DNA from: Variovorax dokdonensis
GTDB taxonomy: Bacteria; Pseudomonadota; Gammaproteobacteria; Burkholderiales; Burkholderiaceae_C
Length of the DNA stretch: 64,000 nt
Direction: 5' to 3'
Assembly (NCBI RefSeq): GCF_030316895.1
Contig: NZ_JASZYV010000001.1
Location: 620,001 to 684,000, forward strand
This document shows positions 19,354 to 28,308 of this stretch, piece by piece. The notes under the pieces are model-generated. The model ran no database searches, was not told the DNA's origin, and saw nothing but the letters and a program-made list of their open reading frames with translations. The stretch's first letter is position 1. The number at the start of each line of letters is the position of its first letter. Position numbers and translations under genes: made by a program.

Positions 19354-20394
19354 CTACAGGATCCGGTTGAACCAGAACAAGGACAGCCCCGCAGCCAGCA
19401 GCGCCAGGACGGCCGCGCCCAGTGCGAACAGCGCAGAGATCTCGGTTTCCTTCTTCTCGACGGTCAGGCGCGAACTGAGCGTGTTGTAGACCTTCTTCAG
19501 GTCGTCCGCCGTGCCCGCATAGAAGTATTCGGCCTGCGTTTTGTTGGCCACCGCCTTGAGCGTGTCTTCGTCCAGGCGCACGCGCATCGACCAGCCTTCG
19601 AAGCCGATGGTCTCGCCATCGACGGTGCCCACGCCCACGGTGTAGACGCGAACGCCGCGGTCGGCGGCCATCTTGGCGGCATCCATCGGATCGACCCCGG
19701 TGGTGCGCTGGCCGTCGGTCAGCATGATGATGGCGGCGGAGTTGTACGAGCCCGGCGCTACCGGCTTGAACTCCTTCTTCGGCTCCTTGCCGGACTGGTC
19801 GATGGGCACGCCCTTTTTCGTCGACTGCGGCGCGAAGTCGTCGATGCCGATGCCCGCGTCGGGGAACAGCGTCGAAAGCGCCATCACCAGCCCGTTGCCG
19901 GTCGCGGTGCCGCGTTGCAGCTGGAAGGAGTCGATGGCGGCATTGAGGTCTTCGTGATTGGTGGTTGGCAATTGCGCCACCTGCGCACTGCCGGCGAAGG
20001 CCACGATGCCGACCTTGACGGTGCGCGGCAGGTCGGCGATGAAGCTCTTGGCCGCGGCCTGTGCCGCTTCGAGCCGGCTGGGCTGCACGTCGGCGGCGCG
20101 CATGCTGCCCGACACGTCGATCGCCAGCACGATCGTTTGCTGGTTGGACGGCAGCGTGACCACCGCCAACGGGCGCGCGGAGCCGATCAGCATGGCCACC
20201 ATCGCCAGCAGGAAGAGCAGGGGCGGCACGTGCCGTCTGAAGGTCTGGCCGGGGCCCATCGCCTGGCGCACGATCGAAAGGCTGGCGTAGCGGATCGCCA
20301 TCTTCTTCTTGCGCCGCAGCAGCCAGACGTAGAGCAGCACCAGCAGCGGCACCGCCAGCAGGAGCCAGAGGAACTGGGGCCAGAGGAAGTTCAT
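19354..20394 (-). CDS. BatA-like von Willebrand factor A membrane protein
   Basis: 346 aa. An N-terminal helix (about 5-27), a basic KKK segment, a second helix (58-76), then a VWA domain with MIDAS residues DVSGSM (93-98) and a later TDGQRTTG, and a C-terminal helix (about 322-342). This is the BatA arrangement, with the VWA domain facing the periplasm. The family is linked by genome context to MoxR ATPases and DUF58 proteins in envelope-stress or metal-loading chaperone systems. Overlaps the DUF58 stop by four bases. No BatB/TPR partners follow. Confidence 0.9.
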   Translation of the reverse strand: MNFLWPQFLWLLLAVPLLVLLYVWLLRRKKKMAIRYASLSIVRQAMGPGQTFRRHVPPLLFLLAMVAMLIGSARPLAVVTLPSNQQTIVLAIDVSGSMRAADVQPSRLEAAQAAAKSFIADLPRTVKVGIVAFAGSAQVAQLPTTNHEDLNAAIDSFQLQRGTATGNGLVMALSTLFPDAGIGIDDFAPQSTKKGVPIDQSGKEPKKEFKPVAPGSYNSAAIIMLTDGQRTTGVDPMDAAKMAADRGVRVYTVGVGTVDGETIGFEGWSMRVRLDEDTLKAVANKTQAEYFYAGTADDLKKVYNTLSSRLTVEKKETEISALFALGAAVLALLAAGLSLFWFNRIL

Positions 20395-21413
20395 GTTCCC
20401 ACCGCTTTCGGGGCTTCGGACAGGGCCGATCCGGCACGCACCCGTCGCTTGCGCAGATCGGCAAAGCGCAAGATCGCCTGCACCAGGTCGTCGGACGTGG
20501 ACAGCTCCAGCGTATCCACGCCGGCGCGGCCAAGGGCTTCGCGCAACTGGGTCTCGCGTTCGCGGGCCAGGCGCGAGAAGCGCTTGCGAAAGCCCGCGTC
20601 GTGCGTGTCGACCCACAACTGCTCGCCGGTCTCCGCATCCGTGAGAGGCACGAGGCCGAGGTCGGGCAGATCGAGTTCCAGCGGATCGAACAGGCGCACG
20701 GCCACCACCTCGTGGCGCTGTGCCAGTCGGCCCAGCGACTGTTCCCAGCCGGGTTCGGTCAGGAAGTCGGAGACGACGAAGACCGTCGAGCGCCTACGAA
20801 TGACGCTGCCAGCGGCCGCCAGAAGATCGCCCAGGCGGGTGGTTCCGACGTCGTTCTTGCCGCGCCGCGGCTGCGCACCACCGTGCGCCGCATCGCCGAA
20901 GTGCTGCATGGCGTGCATCAGATGCAGCACGTGCGCGCGTCCCACGCGCGGCGGAATGACGGCCTCGACGGTGCTGCCGTAAAGCATCGCGCCGACCCGG
21001 TTGCCGTGGCGGGTGAGCAGCCGCGCCAACACGGCCACGAAGCCGGCCGAGATTTCCCGCTTGGCGCGCACGCCGGAGCCGAAGTCCACCGAGCGGCTCA
21101 GGTCCAGCACGAACCAGGCGGCCATTTCGCGGTCTTCGGTGAAGACGCGCACGTGAGGCACCTGCAGCCGCGCCGTCACGTTCCAGTCGATGTGACGCAC
21201 GTCGTCGTGGTGCTGGTATTCGCGAAGGTCGGCCAAGTCCAGGCCGGTGCCGCGCATCAGCGTGCGGTAGTCGCCCTGCAGCAGGCCGTCGAGGCGGCGC
21301 AGGACGGTCCATTCCAGCCGGCGAAGCGCATGCTCGACCCCGGCCGCCGCAGCGGCCTCGCGCAGCTGCGCATCGTTGGCGGCGCCTTCGCGCCTACGCC
21401 ACCAGCTTCTCAT
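20391..21413 (-). CDS. DUF58-family protein
   Basis: 340 aa, soluble. The diagnostic block YRTLMRGTGLDLADLREYQHHDDVRHIDWNVTAR (positions about 49-82, shown here in fragments: GTGLDLADLREY and DIDW-like HIDWN) and the degenerate VWA-like core (FVLDLSRSVDFG, about 100-112) identify the family. These proteins are obligate neighbours of MoxR AAA ATPases and are thought to act as client adaptors. It overlaps moxR by 20 bases and the VWA gene by four, so the three are one transcript. Confidence 0.92.
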   Translation of the reverse strand: MRSWWRRREGAANDAQLREAAAAAGVEHALRRLEWTVLRRLDGLLQGDYRTLMRGTGLDLADLREYQHHDDVRHIDWNVTARLQVPHVRVFTEDREMAAWFVLDLSRSVDFGSGVRAKREISAGFVAVLARLLTRHGNRVGAMLYGSTVEAVIPPRVGRAHVLHLMHAMQHFGDAAHGGAQPRRGKNDVGTTRLGDLLAAAGSVIRRRSTVFVVSDFLTEPGWEQSLGRLAQRHEVVAVRLFDPLELDLPDLGLVPLTDAETGEQLWVDTHDAGFRKRFSRLARERETQLREALGRAGVDTLELSTSDDLVQAILRFADLRKRRVRAGSALSEAPKAVGT

Positions 21414-22434
21414 GCTCCATCACTTTGGTGGGTGCAGGCACGGCGCGCATCATGCGGTCGATGACGCCATCGGGCGTGAGGCCTTCCGACAGGCCTTCGT
21501 ACGACAGCGTGACGCGATGGCGAAGCACGTCCGGCGCCAGCGCGGACACGTCATCCGGAAGGGCATAGCTGCGTCCACGCAGCAGCGCCAGGGCGCGTGC
21601 GCCTTCGATCAGGTTGATGCTGGCGCGCGGGCTGGCGCCGTAGGTGATGAAGCGCCGCATGTCCTTCAGGCCGTGCCGCTCCGGCGTGCGCGTGGCCGAA
21701 ACCAGGCGTACCGCGTACTGGATGAGCGACGGGTCCACGTACACCTGCCGCGCCTGCGCCTGCAGATGGGCGAGCCCCTCGGTGTCGGCCATGGCGCTGG
21801 CGGCGATGGCCGGGCCGATCACCCGTTCGACGATGACGAATTCCTCTTCGTCGGTGGGGTAGTCGACCAGCACCTTCATCATGAAGCGGTCCACCTGCGC
21901 CTCGGGCAGCGGGTAGGTGCCTTCGGTCTCGATGGGGTTCTGCGTCGCCATCACCAGGAAGGGGCGGGGCACCTTGTGCGTCACGCCGGCGATGGTGACC
22001 TGGCGTTCCTGCATCACTTCGAGCAGCGCGCTCTGCACCTTGGCCGGCGCGCGGTTGATTTCGTCGGCAAGCAGCAGGTTGGCAAACACCGGGCCCAGCG
22101 AGGTGCTGAAGTCGCCCGTCTTCTGGTTGTAGATGCGCGTGCCCACCAGATCCGCCGGCACCAGGTCGGGGGTGAACTGGATGCGCTTGAAGCTGCCGCG
22201 CACGACGTCGGCCAGGGTCTTGACCGTCAGGGTCTTGGCCAGGCCCGGCACGCCTTCGACGAGCAGGTGCCCTTCGGCCAGCATGGCGACCATCACCCGT
22301 TCCAGGAAGCGGTCCTGCCCGACGACGACGCGCTTGACCTCGTACAGGATCTGCTCGACCAGCGCGCTGCAGTTGGCTGCCGCGGCCGCGGCGTCGGCAC
22401 TGGCGGAGAGGTTGGGGTTGTCTTCGATGCTCAT
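21394..22434 (-). CDS. MoxR-family AAA+ ATPase
   Basis: 346 aa. Walker A GVPGLAKT (61-68), Walker B LLLADEINRAP, sensor 1 in MATQNPIETEGTYPLPEAQ and the arginine region ASPRASINLIEGARALAL give a textbook MoxR ATPase. Such ATPases remodel or activate clients together with DUF58 and VWA proteins. ATG 22434 is used; a longer frame begins inside the protease gene region. The preceding HtrA-like gene ends 43 bases upstream on the same strand, so the four genes may be one operon. Confidence 0.94.
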   Translation of the reverse strand: MSIEDNPNLSASADAAAAAANCSALVEQILYEVKRVVVGQDRFLERVMVAMLAEGHLLVEGVPGLAKTLTVKTLADVVRGSFKRIQFTPDLVPADLVGTRIYNQKTGDFSTSLGPVFANLLLADEINRAPAKVQSALLEVMQERQVTIAGVTHKVPRPFLVMATQNPIETEGTYPLPEAQVDRFMMKVLVDYPTDEEEFVIVERVIGPAIAASAMADTEGLAHLQAQARQVYVDPSLIQYAVRLVSATRTPERHGLKDMRRFITYGASPRASINLIEGARALALLRGRSYALPDDVSALAPDVLRHRVTLSYEGLSEGLTPDGVIDRMMRAVPAPTKVMEHEKLVA

Positions 22435-22477
22435 GCCCTGCTTTCGTTGGCGGTGATGGAAGAAAACTGCAACTGCG

Positions 22478-23560
22478 TCAGAACGGTGGCGTGCCCGCGG
22501 CGGTGGCCGCGTTCTCGATCGGTACGGCAAAGCCGATGCCCACGAAAGTGCGCTGCTGCGTCGGATTGAGGATGGCGGTGACGATGCCCAGCACCTCGCC
22601 GTCCATGTTCACCAGCGGCCCCCCGGAATTGCCGGGATTGGCGGCGGCGTCGAACTGGATCAGGTTGCTCAGCTCCTGCTTGCCCTCGGGCGATCGGAAG
22701 GACCGCTTCAGGCCCGACACGACACCTGAGGACACCGATGGGCCAATGCCGAAGGGAAAGCCCACGACGGCGACGTTGTCACCGGGACGCAGGTCGGCCG
22801 TCGATCGCATGGTGGCGGCCACCAGGTCGTCCGGAATCTTCTGCGCCTGCAGCACGGCCAGGTCGTTCTCGGGCTGCAAGCCGACGATGGAAGCGGGAGA
22901 TTCCAGCCCATCGGCGAAAGTCACGCGGATCTTCTGCGCGCCGGCGACCACGTGAAGGTTGGTCAGGATCACGCCCTTGTCGACGATCACCACACCGGTG
23001 CCGACACCGCGCTCGACTTCCGGCGCGTCCTCCGGCGCCTTGGCCACATCCTCGGATGACTTGGGCGCCTTGGGCTCGGTGGCCTGCGGCTCCTTCGGGG
23101 CCTTGGCGGTGCGTTGCTTGGGCGGACGCTTGTCGGCCGGTCGCGCCTTCTTGTCAGGCTTGACCGTGGGGTCTTCTTCCTCTGGGCCCAGTGCGGTCAC
23201 CTCGACCACCGAGGGGCGGATGATGTCCGCCGCGCGCGCGGCCGCCGAGGGCAGGGTGGTCGTCTGCAACGTGCGCAGCACTGCGGCGTCGATGTCCTTC
23301 TGGGTCAGCGTACGGCCGGCCGGCCTTGGCAGAAAGTGGTACGAGCCGAGCGCCGATGCGCCCATCAACAAGGCCACGGCCAGCGGCATGACCCAGCGTC
23401 GCCGCCGAGATGCGCCAACGTGGGGCGAAGCGGTGGCAGACGCTTCGGCGGCGGACGCGCTTCCCGCAACCGCTTCGGTCTCGGCCTGGGGCGAGGCGTC
23501 CTCGCTGGGGGGCGTCGTCACCGCCGGGGTCGAGCGGCTGTACAAGGCGGGCCTGCGCAT
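22478..23560 (-). CDS. Membrane-anchored trypsin-like (HtrA/DegP-type) serine protease without PDZ domain
   Basis: 360 aa. A cytoplasmic Ala/Ser/Pro-rich tail, one transmembrane helix (about 55-73), then a protease domain interrupted by a 45-residue Lys/Pro/Ala-rich insert (135-180). The triad is complete: His203 (LTNLHVV), Asp233 (ENDLAVLQ) and Ser312 (NPGNSGGP). The chain stops 30 residues after the active-site Ser strands, so it has no PDZ domain, unlike DegP or DegS. ATG 23560 has a good GGAGG site. It shares the direction of moxR-DUF58-VWA and may act in the same envelope quality-control pathway. Confidence 0.9.
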   Translation of the reverse strand: MRRPALYSRSTPAVTTPPSEDASPQAETEAVAGSASAAEASATASPHVGASRRRRWVMPLAVALLMGASALGSYHFLPRPAGRTLTQKDIDAAVLRTLQTTTLPSAAARAADIIRPSVVEVTALGPEEEDPTVKPDKKARPADKRPPKQRTAKAPKEPQATEPKAPKSSEDVAKAPEDAPEVERGVGTGVVIVDKGVILTNLHVVAGAQKIRVTFADGLESPASIVGLQPENDLAVLQAQKIPDDLVAATMRSTADLRPGDNVAVVGFPFGIGPSVSSGVVSGLKRSFRSPEGKQELSNLIQFDAAANPGNSGGPLVNMDGEVLGIVTAILNPTQQRTFVGIGFAVPIENAATAAGTPPF

Positions 23561-23650
23561 CGAATACCTCCGTGATGAGGAAATATATGGCTCGGGGTTC
23601 ACGGTAGCACGCTTTGAGCCAAGGTGCATCTCGTCGGGCATCATTGCCCG

Positions 23651-24502
23651 ATGGCTGTTTTTGTCGATACGCACTGTCACCTCGATGCCCGCGAATTCGA
23701 TGCCGATCGCGCGGCGATGCGCGAGCGTGCGGCGCAACGTGGCGTGGCCCTTTGCGTCATTCCGGCGGTGGCGGCTTTCAACTTCGATACCGTGCGCGAA
23801 CTGGCGCACGTTCAGGGCGATGCCTACGCCTTGGGCATTCACCCGCTGTGCGCAGGGCAGGCCGGCCCGGACGACGTCGAGCGGCTCGACCAAGCGCTGG
23901 TCGAGCATCGCGACGATCCGCGCCTGGTGGCCGTCGGAGAGATCGGCCTGGACTACTTCGTCGACGGCCTCGAACCGGGGCGGCAGGAGCAACTGTTCGA
24001 GGCGCAATTGAAACTGGCGCGGCGCCATGGGCTGCCGGTGCTGCTGCACGTGCGCCGATCCGTCGACCAGGTGCTCGCTGCGCTGCGCCGGGCTGGTGGC
24101 GGGCAAGCCTGGAAAGGCATCGCTCACGCTTTCAATGGCAGCGAGCAGCAGGCGCAGGCCTGCATTGACCTTGGACTGCACCTGGGCTTTGGCGGCGCCG
24201 TCACGTTCGAGAGGGCGCTGCGCCTGCGCCGGCTGGCTGCCGGTCTGCCCTTGTCGTCACTCGTGCTCGAGACCGATGCACCGGACATCCCGCCTCACTG
24301 GCTGTACGTCACGCAGGAAGATCGCGCACAAGGCCGGCCACAGGGGCGCAACGAGCCGGCCGAACTGCCGCGTATCGCCCATGAAATCGCGGCGTTGCGC
24401 GGCATGTCGGTCGATGCCTTGGCGCAGGCCACCACGGCAAATGCCATGGCGGCGCTCCCAGGGCTGGGGCGACTGTCGTCAAATCGCCTACAGGCGGGGT
24501 AG
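23651..24502 (+). CDS. TatD-family metal-dependent hydrolase
   Basis: 283 aa TIM-barrel metalloprotein. Metal ligands His8 and His10 (DTHCHLD), the Glu of VGEIGLDY, HVRR, HAFNGS and the Asp of ETDAPD follow in order as in TatD DNases. Family members act as 3'-5' exonucleases or D-aminoacyl-type hydrolases; the substrate here is not determined. The GRNEPAELP loop after the last Asp is typical. Divergent from the HtrA-like gene. Confidence 0.94.
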   Translation: MAVFVDTHCHLDAREFDADRAAMRERAAQRGVALCVIPAVAAFNFDTVRELAHVQGDAYALGIHPLCAGQAGPDDVERLDQALVEHRDDPRLVAVGEIGLDYFVDGLEPGRQEQLFEAQLKLARRHGLPVLLHVRRSVDQVLAALRRAGGGQAWKGIAHAFNGSEQQAQACIDLGLHLGFGGAVTFERALRLRRLAAGLPLSSLVLETDAPDIPPHWLYVTQEDRAQGRPQGRNEPAELPRIAHEIAALRGMSVDALAQATTANAMAALPGLGRLSSNRLQAG

Positions 24503-24639
24503 GTGGGCGCCCCGAACGAACTGGCGCAGCCGCGAAGCGGGCAATTTGGTGCCATATTTGGTGGCTCGCTGCGCCGCACTCCGTGACTGGCGGTGTCGCG
24601 CCGCAGCAAAAATCGAATCGACATCAGGAGCTCATCCAA

Positions 24640-25110
24640 ATGAAACCAATCCAACATCGCGGTCTTTCCATGGCCTTGGCTTGTGCAATGGCCGTGTTGG
24701 CTGCTCCGGCCCTGGCGCAGGAGAAGAACTCCGCCGAGAAGGCCTGGGACGCCACCAAGAGCGGCACCGAGAAGGCCTGGGACGCGACCAAGAACACCAG
24801 CGAAAAGGCCTGGGACGCTACCAAGAGCGGCAGCGAGAAAGCCTGGGACGCGACCAAGAGCGGTAGCGAAAAGGCTTGGGATGCCACCAAGAGCGGCACC
24901 AAGAAGGCCACCAACGCCACGGAGAAGACCAGCAAGAAGGCCTGGGACGCCACGAAGAGCGGCACCAAGAAGGCGGCCAATGCCACTGGCAACGCCGTGA
25001 CCGGCGCCGGAACCGCCGCCGCCGATGCGACCCGCAAGACCGGCGACAAGATCGGCGAGCACATTCCGGGCACGCCCCAGAACGACGCGGCCAAAACGGC
25101 CAAGCCCTGA
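24640..25110 (+). CDS. Secreted protein with tandem 11-residue Lys/Ala-rich helical repeats
   Basis: 156 aa. A clear signal peptide ends at PALA-Q (about residue 26). The mature part consists of repeats with unit EKAWDATKSGS: five near-perfect copies, then degenerate copies (KKATNATEKTS, KKAWDATKSGT, KKAANATGNAV). An 11-residue period with Lys/Ala/Thr/Asp is the pattern of LEA-like and apolipoprotein-like amphipathic helices. The codons differ between copies (gacgcc/gacgcg/gacgct), so the repeats are old or under protein-level selection. The probable site of action is the periplasm; function unknown. A terminator follows directly. Confidence 0.85.
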   Translation: MKPIQHRGLSMALACAMAVLAAPALAQEKNSAEKAWDATKSGTEKAWDATKNTSEKAWDATKSGSEKAWDATKSGSEKAWDATKSGTKKATNATEKTSKKAWDATKSGTKKAANATGNAVTGAGTAAADATRKTGDKIGEHIPGTPQNDAAKTAKP

Positions 25111-25117
25111 CCCCGAA

Positions 25118-25140
25118 CCCGCCCCCGTGGCGGGTTTTTT
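25118..25140 (+). terminator. Rho-independent terminator of the repeat-protein gene
   Basis: A six-base-pair GC stem, CCCGCC (25118-25123) with GGCGGG (25129-25134) around a five-base loop, followed by six T residues, eight bases after the stop codon. It ends the repeat-protein transcript before the next ATG at 25152. Confidence 0.88.
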
Positions 25141-25151
25141 ATGATCGGGCC

Positions 25152-25901
25152 ATGAAAGCCTCCCTGCCCGAAGTCAATTTCTCCGATTGGGGGGATACGC
25201 GCTACCTGCATCTCGGCACCGAATGGGTGCAGGGGTCGATGAAGCTCGATGCGCCGTTCGAGATCGAACTCGAATACGTGCAGCGGATGATGGCCTGGTT
25301 GCTTTTCGTGGCACCGACTTCGGTCATGGGGCGCCACGCCATGCAGTTGGGCCTGGGCGCCGCCTCACTCACCAAGTTCTGCCGCAAGCAACTGCGCATG
25401 CGAACGACCGCGGTCGAGCTCAATCCGCAGGTGGTGGCTGCCTGCCGCGGCTGGTTCAAGCTGCCACAGGATGACGCCAAGCTCAGCGTGGTGATCGCCG
25501 ATGCCGCTGCAGAAATCCGCCGTCCGCAGTGGCGCGAAAGCGTCGATGCATTGCAGGTCGACCTGTACGACGACGAGGCCGCGGCCCCGGTGCTCGACAG
25601 CGAGGAGTTCTATCGCGACTGCCGCGCGGTGCTGACGGAAGATGGCGCGATGACCGTCAACCTGTTCGGCCGCAATTCCAGCTACGAACGCAGCCTGGCG
25701 CACATCGTTGCCGCCTTCGGCGCCGACGCCGTGTGGGCATTCCGGCCGACGCGCGAAGGCAACACGATCGTGCTGGCGCAGCGCACTGCCGCGCAGCCGG
25801 ATCGATCGACGCTTGCCGTGCGCGCCCAAACCATACAGACTCGCTGGGGCCTTCCCGCCGCCAAGTGGCTGCGGGTCTTCAAGCCGTTGAACACCGGATG
25901 A
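25152..25901 (+). CDS. Spermidine-synthase-like class I methyltransferase-fold protein
   Basis: 249 aa. A Rossmann-type fold of the spermidine synthase superfamily: a QLGLGAASLTKF glycine loop in place of the usual GGGEG, the acidic residue after strand 2 in AVELNPQVV, and DLYDDEAAAPVLDS corresponding to the family's D-x-x-D region. The N-terminal tetramerisation part is short. The altered glycine loop makes a true aminopropyltransferase activity doubtful. The TGA overlaps the ATG of the GspE-like gene (ATGA), an odd partner. Confidence 0.82.
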   Translation: MKASLPEVNFSDWGDTRYLHLGTEWVQGSMKLDAPFEIELEYVQRMMAWLLFVAPTSVMGRHAMQLGLGAASLTKFCRKQLRMRTTAVELNPQVVAACRGWFKLPQDDAKLSVVIADAAAEIRRPQWRESVDALQVDLYDDEAAAPVLDSEEFYRDCRAVLTEDGAMTVNLFGRNSSYERSLAHIVAAFGADAVWAFRPTREGNTIVLAQRTAAQPDRSTLAVRAQTIQTRWGLPAAKWLRVFKPLNTG

Positions 25902-27685
25902 GCGCTTCTGCCGTTTCCCTTTCCCCCGCTCCGCAGCACCAGGGTCCCCTCGATCTGCGGCTGGTGATCGAATGGCTGGCGCAGGACGGCGTGATCTCTC
26001 CGGCCGAGGCGCAGCGCACCATTGCCCGCTGCGCCCGCGTCGAAAGCCGCCAGGCCCCCCTGGTTCGACTGGCCGCCGTCGCCATGACCCGCGAGGGCGA
26101 CGGCAAGCCGCTCGACATCGAGATGCTCACCGAATGGCTGGCGGCGCGCGCCGCGTTGCCCTATCTGCGCATCGATCCGCTCAAGGTCGACGTGGGCAAG
26201 GTGGCCGACACCATGAGCGCCGCCTACGCGGAGCGGCACAAGGTGCTGCCCGTGCAGGTCACGCCCAACGAAGTGGTGGTGGCGACGAGCGAACCCTTCA
26301 TCACCGATTGGGTGGGCGAGGTCGAGCGCCAGGCGCGCCGCAGCGTGCGCCGCGTGGTGGCCAGCCCTGGCGACATCCAGCGCTACACGGCCGAGTTCTA
26401 TTCGCTGGCCAAGTCGGTGCGCGCCGCGCAGAAGGCGGGTGGCGCATCCAGCGCCGCGAGCTTCGAGCAGCTGGTCGAGCTGGGCAAGAGCACCCGGCAG
26501 CTCGACGCCAACGACCAGAGCGTGGTGCAGGTGGTCGACTGGCTTTGGCAATATGCCTTCGACCAACGCGCATCGGACATCCATCTGGAGCCTCGTCGCG
26601 AGCAGGGCGTGATCCGCTTTCGCATCGATGGTGTGCTGCATCCCGCCTACCAGCTGCCGCCTGGCGTGATGAATGCCATGATCGCGCGCATCAAGCTGCT
26701 GGGCCGCATGGACGTGGTCGAAAAGCGGCGCCCGCTGGACGGCCGCATCAAGACGCGCAACCTGCGCGGCGACGAGGTCGAGATGCGCTTGTCGACCTTG
26801 CCCACCGCCTTCGGCGAGAAGATGGTGATGCGCATCTTCGATCCGGACACCACGGTCAAGAACCTGGACGAGCTGGGCTTCGCCCAGCACGACGCCAAGC
26901 GCTGGGAGCAGCTGGTGGCGCGACCGCACGGCATCATCCTGGTGACGGGGCCGACCGGCTCGGGCAAGACCACCACGCTCTATTCCACGCTCAAGCGGGT
27001 GGCGACCGAAGAGGTCAACGTCAGCACCATCGAGGATCCGATCGAGATGATCGAGCCCTCGTTCAACCAGACGCAGGTGCAGCCGCAGCTCGACTTCGGG
27101 TTCATCGAAGGCCTGCGTGCCCTGATGCGCCAGGACCCGGACATCATCATGGTCGGCGAGATCCGCGATCTGGCCACGGCCGAGATGGCGGTGCAGGCCG
27201 CCCTGACCGGCCACCTCGTATTCAGCACGCTGCACACCAACGATGCGCCCAGTGCGATCACCCGGCTCATGGAACTCGGCGTGCCCGGCTACCTTGTCAA
27301 TGCGACGCTGCTCGGCGTGCTGGCGCAGCGCCTCGTGCGCACGCTGTGCCCGCAGTGCAAGAAGCCCGACGAATCCCTCGACCGCGAGAAGCTCGAGGCG
27401 ATGGTGTCGCCCTGGCAGATCACCGGCTCGGTGCGCGCCTACCGGCCGGTCGGTTGCGTCGACTGCCGGATGACGGGCTATCGCGGGCGCATGGGCCTGT
27501 ACGAGCTTCTCACGGTGAGCGAAGCGTTCAAGGGCCATGTCCACCAGTCGTCCGGAATGGACGTGCTGCGGCGACAGGCCGTCACCGACGGCATGCGCCC
27601 GCTGCGCCTTGCCGGCGCGTTGCGGGTGGCCGAAGGCCAGACCACCATGCAGGAAGTGCTGGCCGCCACGCCTCCCCTCGAATAG
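25898..27685 (+). CDS. GspE/PilB-type secretion or pilus assembly ATPase (orphan)
   Basis: 595 aa. An N-terminal GspE-II-like domain (about 20-165), then the ATPase: SDIHLEPRRE Asp box, Walker A GPTGSGKT (351-358), Walker B region DPDIIMVGEIRD, His box STLHTNDAPSA, and a Cys pair-pair (CPQC; CVDC) forming the zinc-binding subdomain of GspE/PilB. The protein looks intact. No gsp or pil genes flank it; it is coupled by four bases to a spermidine-synthase-like gene. It may serve a type II secretion or type IV pilus system coded elsewhere. Confidence 0.93.
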   Translation: MSASAVSLSPAPQHQGPLDLRLVIEWLAQDGVISPAEAQRTIARCARVESRQAPLVRLAAVAMTREGDGKPLDIEMLTEWLAARAALPYLRIDPLKVDVGKVADTMSAAYAERHKVLPVQVTPNEVVVATSEPFITDWVGEVERQARRSVRRVVASPGDIQRYTAEFYSLAKSVRAAQKAGGASSAASFEQLVELGKSTRQLDANDQSVVQVVDWLWQYAFDQRASDIHLEPRREQGVIRFRIDGVLHPAYQLPPGVMNAMIARIKLLGRMDVVEKRRPLDGRIKTRNLRGDEVEMRLSTLPTAFGEKMVMRIFDPDTTVKNLDELGFAQHDAKRWEQLVARPHGIILVTGPTGSGKTTTLYSTLKRVATEEVNVSTIEDPIEMIEPSFNQTQVQPQLDFGFIEGLRALMRQDPDIIMVGEIRDLATAEMAVQAALTGHLVFSTLHTNDAPSAITRLMELGVPGYLVNATLLGVLAQRLVRTLCPQCKKPDESLDREKLEAMVSPWQITGSVRAYRPVGCVDCRMTGYRGRMGLYELLTVSEAFKGHVHQSSGMDVLRRQAVTDGMRPLRLAGALRVAEGQTTMQEVLAATPPLE

Positions 27686-27810
27686 GGTTGACGCACTAGG
27701 GAATTACCCTTCCTGCGCGCTAGGTGGAATCCACATCGAGGCGCGTGCTGGCAGACATCAGAATCCCGGCGGGTCGATCTTTCATTCGACTTTCGTTTGA
27801 GGAGTTGTTC

Positions 27811-28299
27811 GTGAAAATCAAAAGTCAGAAAGACTTTTTCGCGGGCCTGATGTTCGCTGTCGTCGGTGTGGCTTTCGCGTGGGGCGCGACCACCTACAAC
27901 GTGGGCTCCGGGGCACGCATGGGGCCGGGGTACTTCCCGCTGATGCTGGGCATCCTGATGACCATCATCGGGCTGGCCATCATGTTCACCGGTCTTTCGG
28001 TGGAGACGGCCGACGGTGAACCCATCGGCAAGTGGGCCTGGAAGCAGGTCATCTTCATCCTGGGCGCCAACCTCGCCTTCGGCGTACTCCTGGGTGGCGT
28101 GCCCAGCCTGGGCATTCCGGCCATGGGCCTGATCATCGCCATCTATGCGTTGGTGTTCATTGCGGCGCAGGCGGGTTCCAAGCACGCCCTGCCGTCGGTG
28201 TTCGCGCTGGCGACCGTGCTGGCCGCCGGCAGCTATCTGGCCTTCATCTGGGCGCTGAAGCTGCAAATCCAGGTGTGGCCCACCTTCATCACCGGCTAA
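27811..28299 (+). CDS. Tripartite tricarboxylate transporter small membrane subunit TctB
   Basis: 162 aa. The GTG at 27811 follows TTTGAGGAG, a strong ribosome site, and gives the usual TctB start KSQKDFFAGLMF. The first helix, a conserved GPGYFPLMLG loop after residue 35, and three more helices follow. TctB is the four-helix subunit that works with TctA and a Bug-type binding protein to import carboxylates. The gene is nine bases from tctA. Confidence 0.93.
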   Translation: MKIKSQKDFFAGLMFAVVGVAFAWGATTYNVGSGARMGPGYFPLMLGILMTIIGLAIMFTGLSVETADGEPIGKWAWKQVIFILGANLAFGVLLGGVPSLGIPAMGLIIAIYALVFIAAQAGSKHALPSVFALATVLAAGSYLAFIWALKLQIQVWPTFITG

Positions 28300-28308
28300 G
28301 GCGGCGTC

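Noticed and set aside
24730..25000. Tandem repeat resembling a CRISPR or minisatellite
   Set aside because: Units are 33 bases, in frame, with synonymous variation and no spacers; it is a protein repeat.
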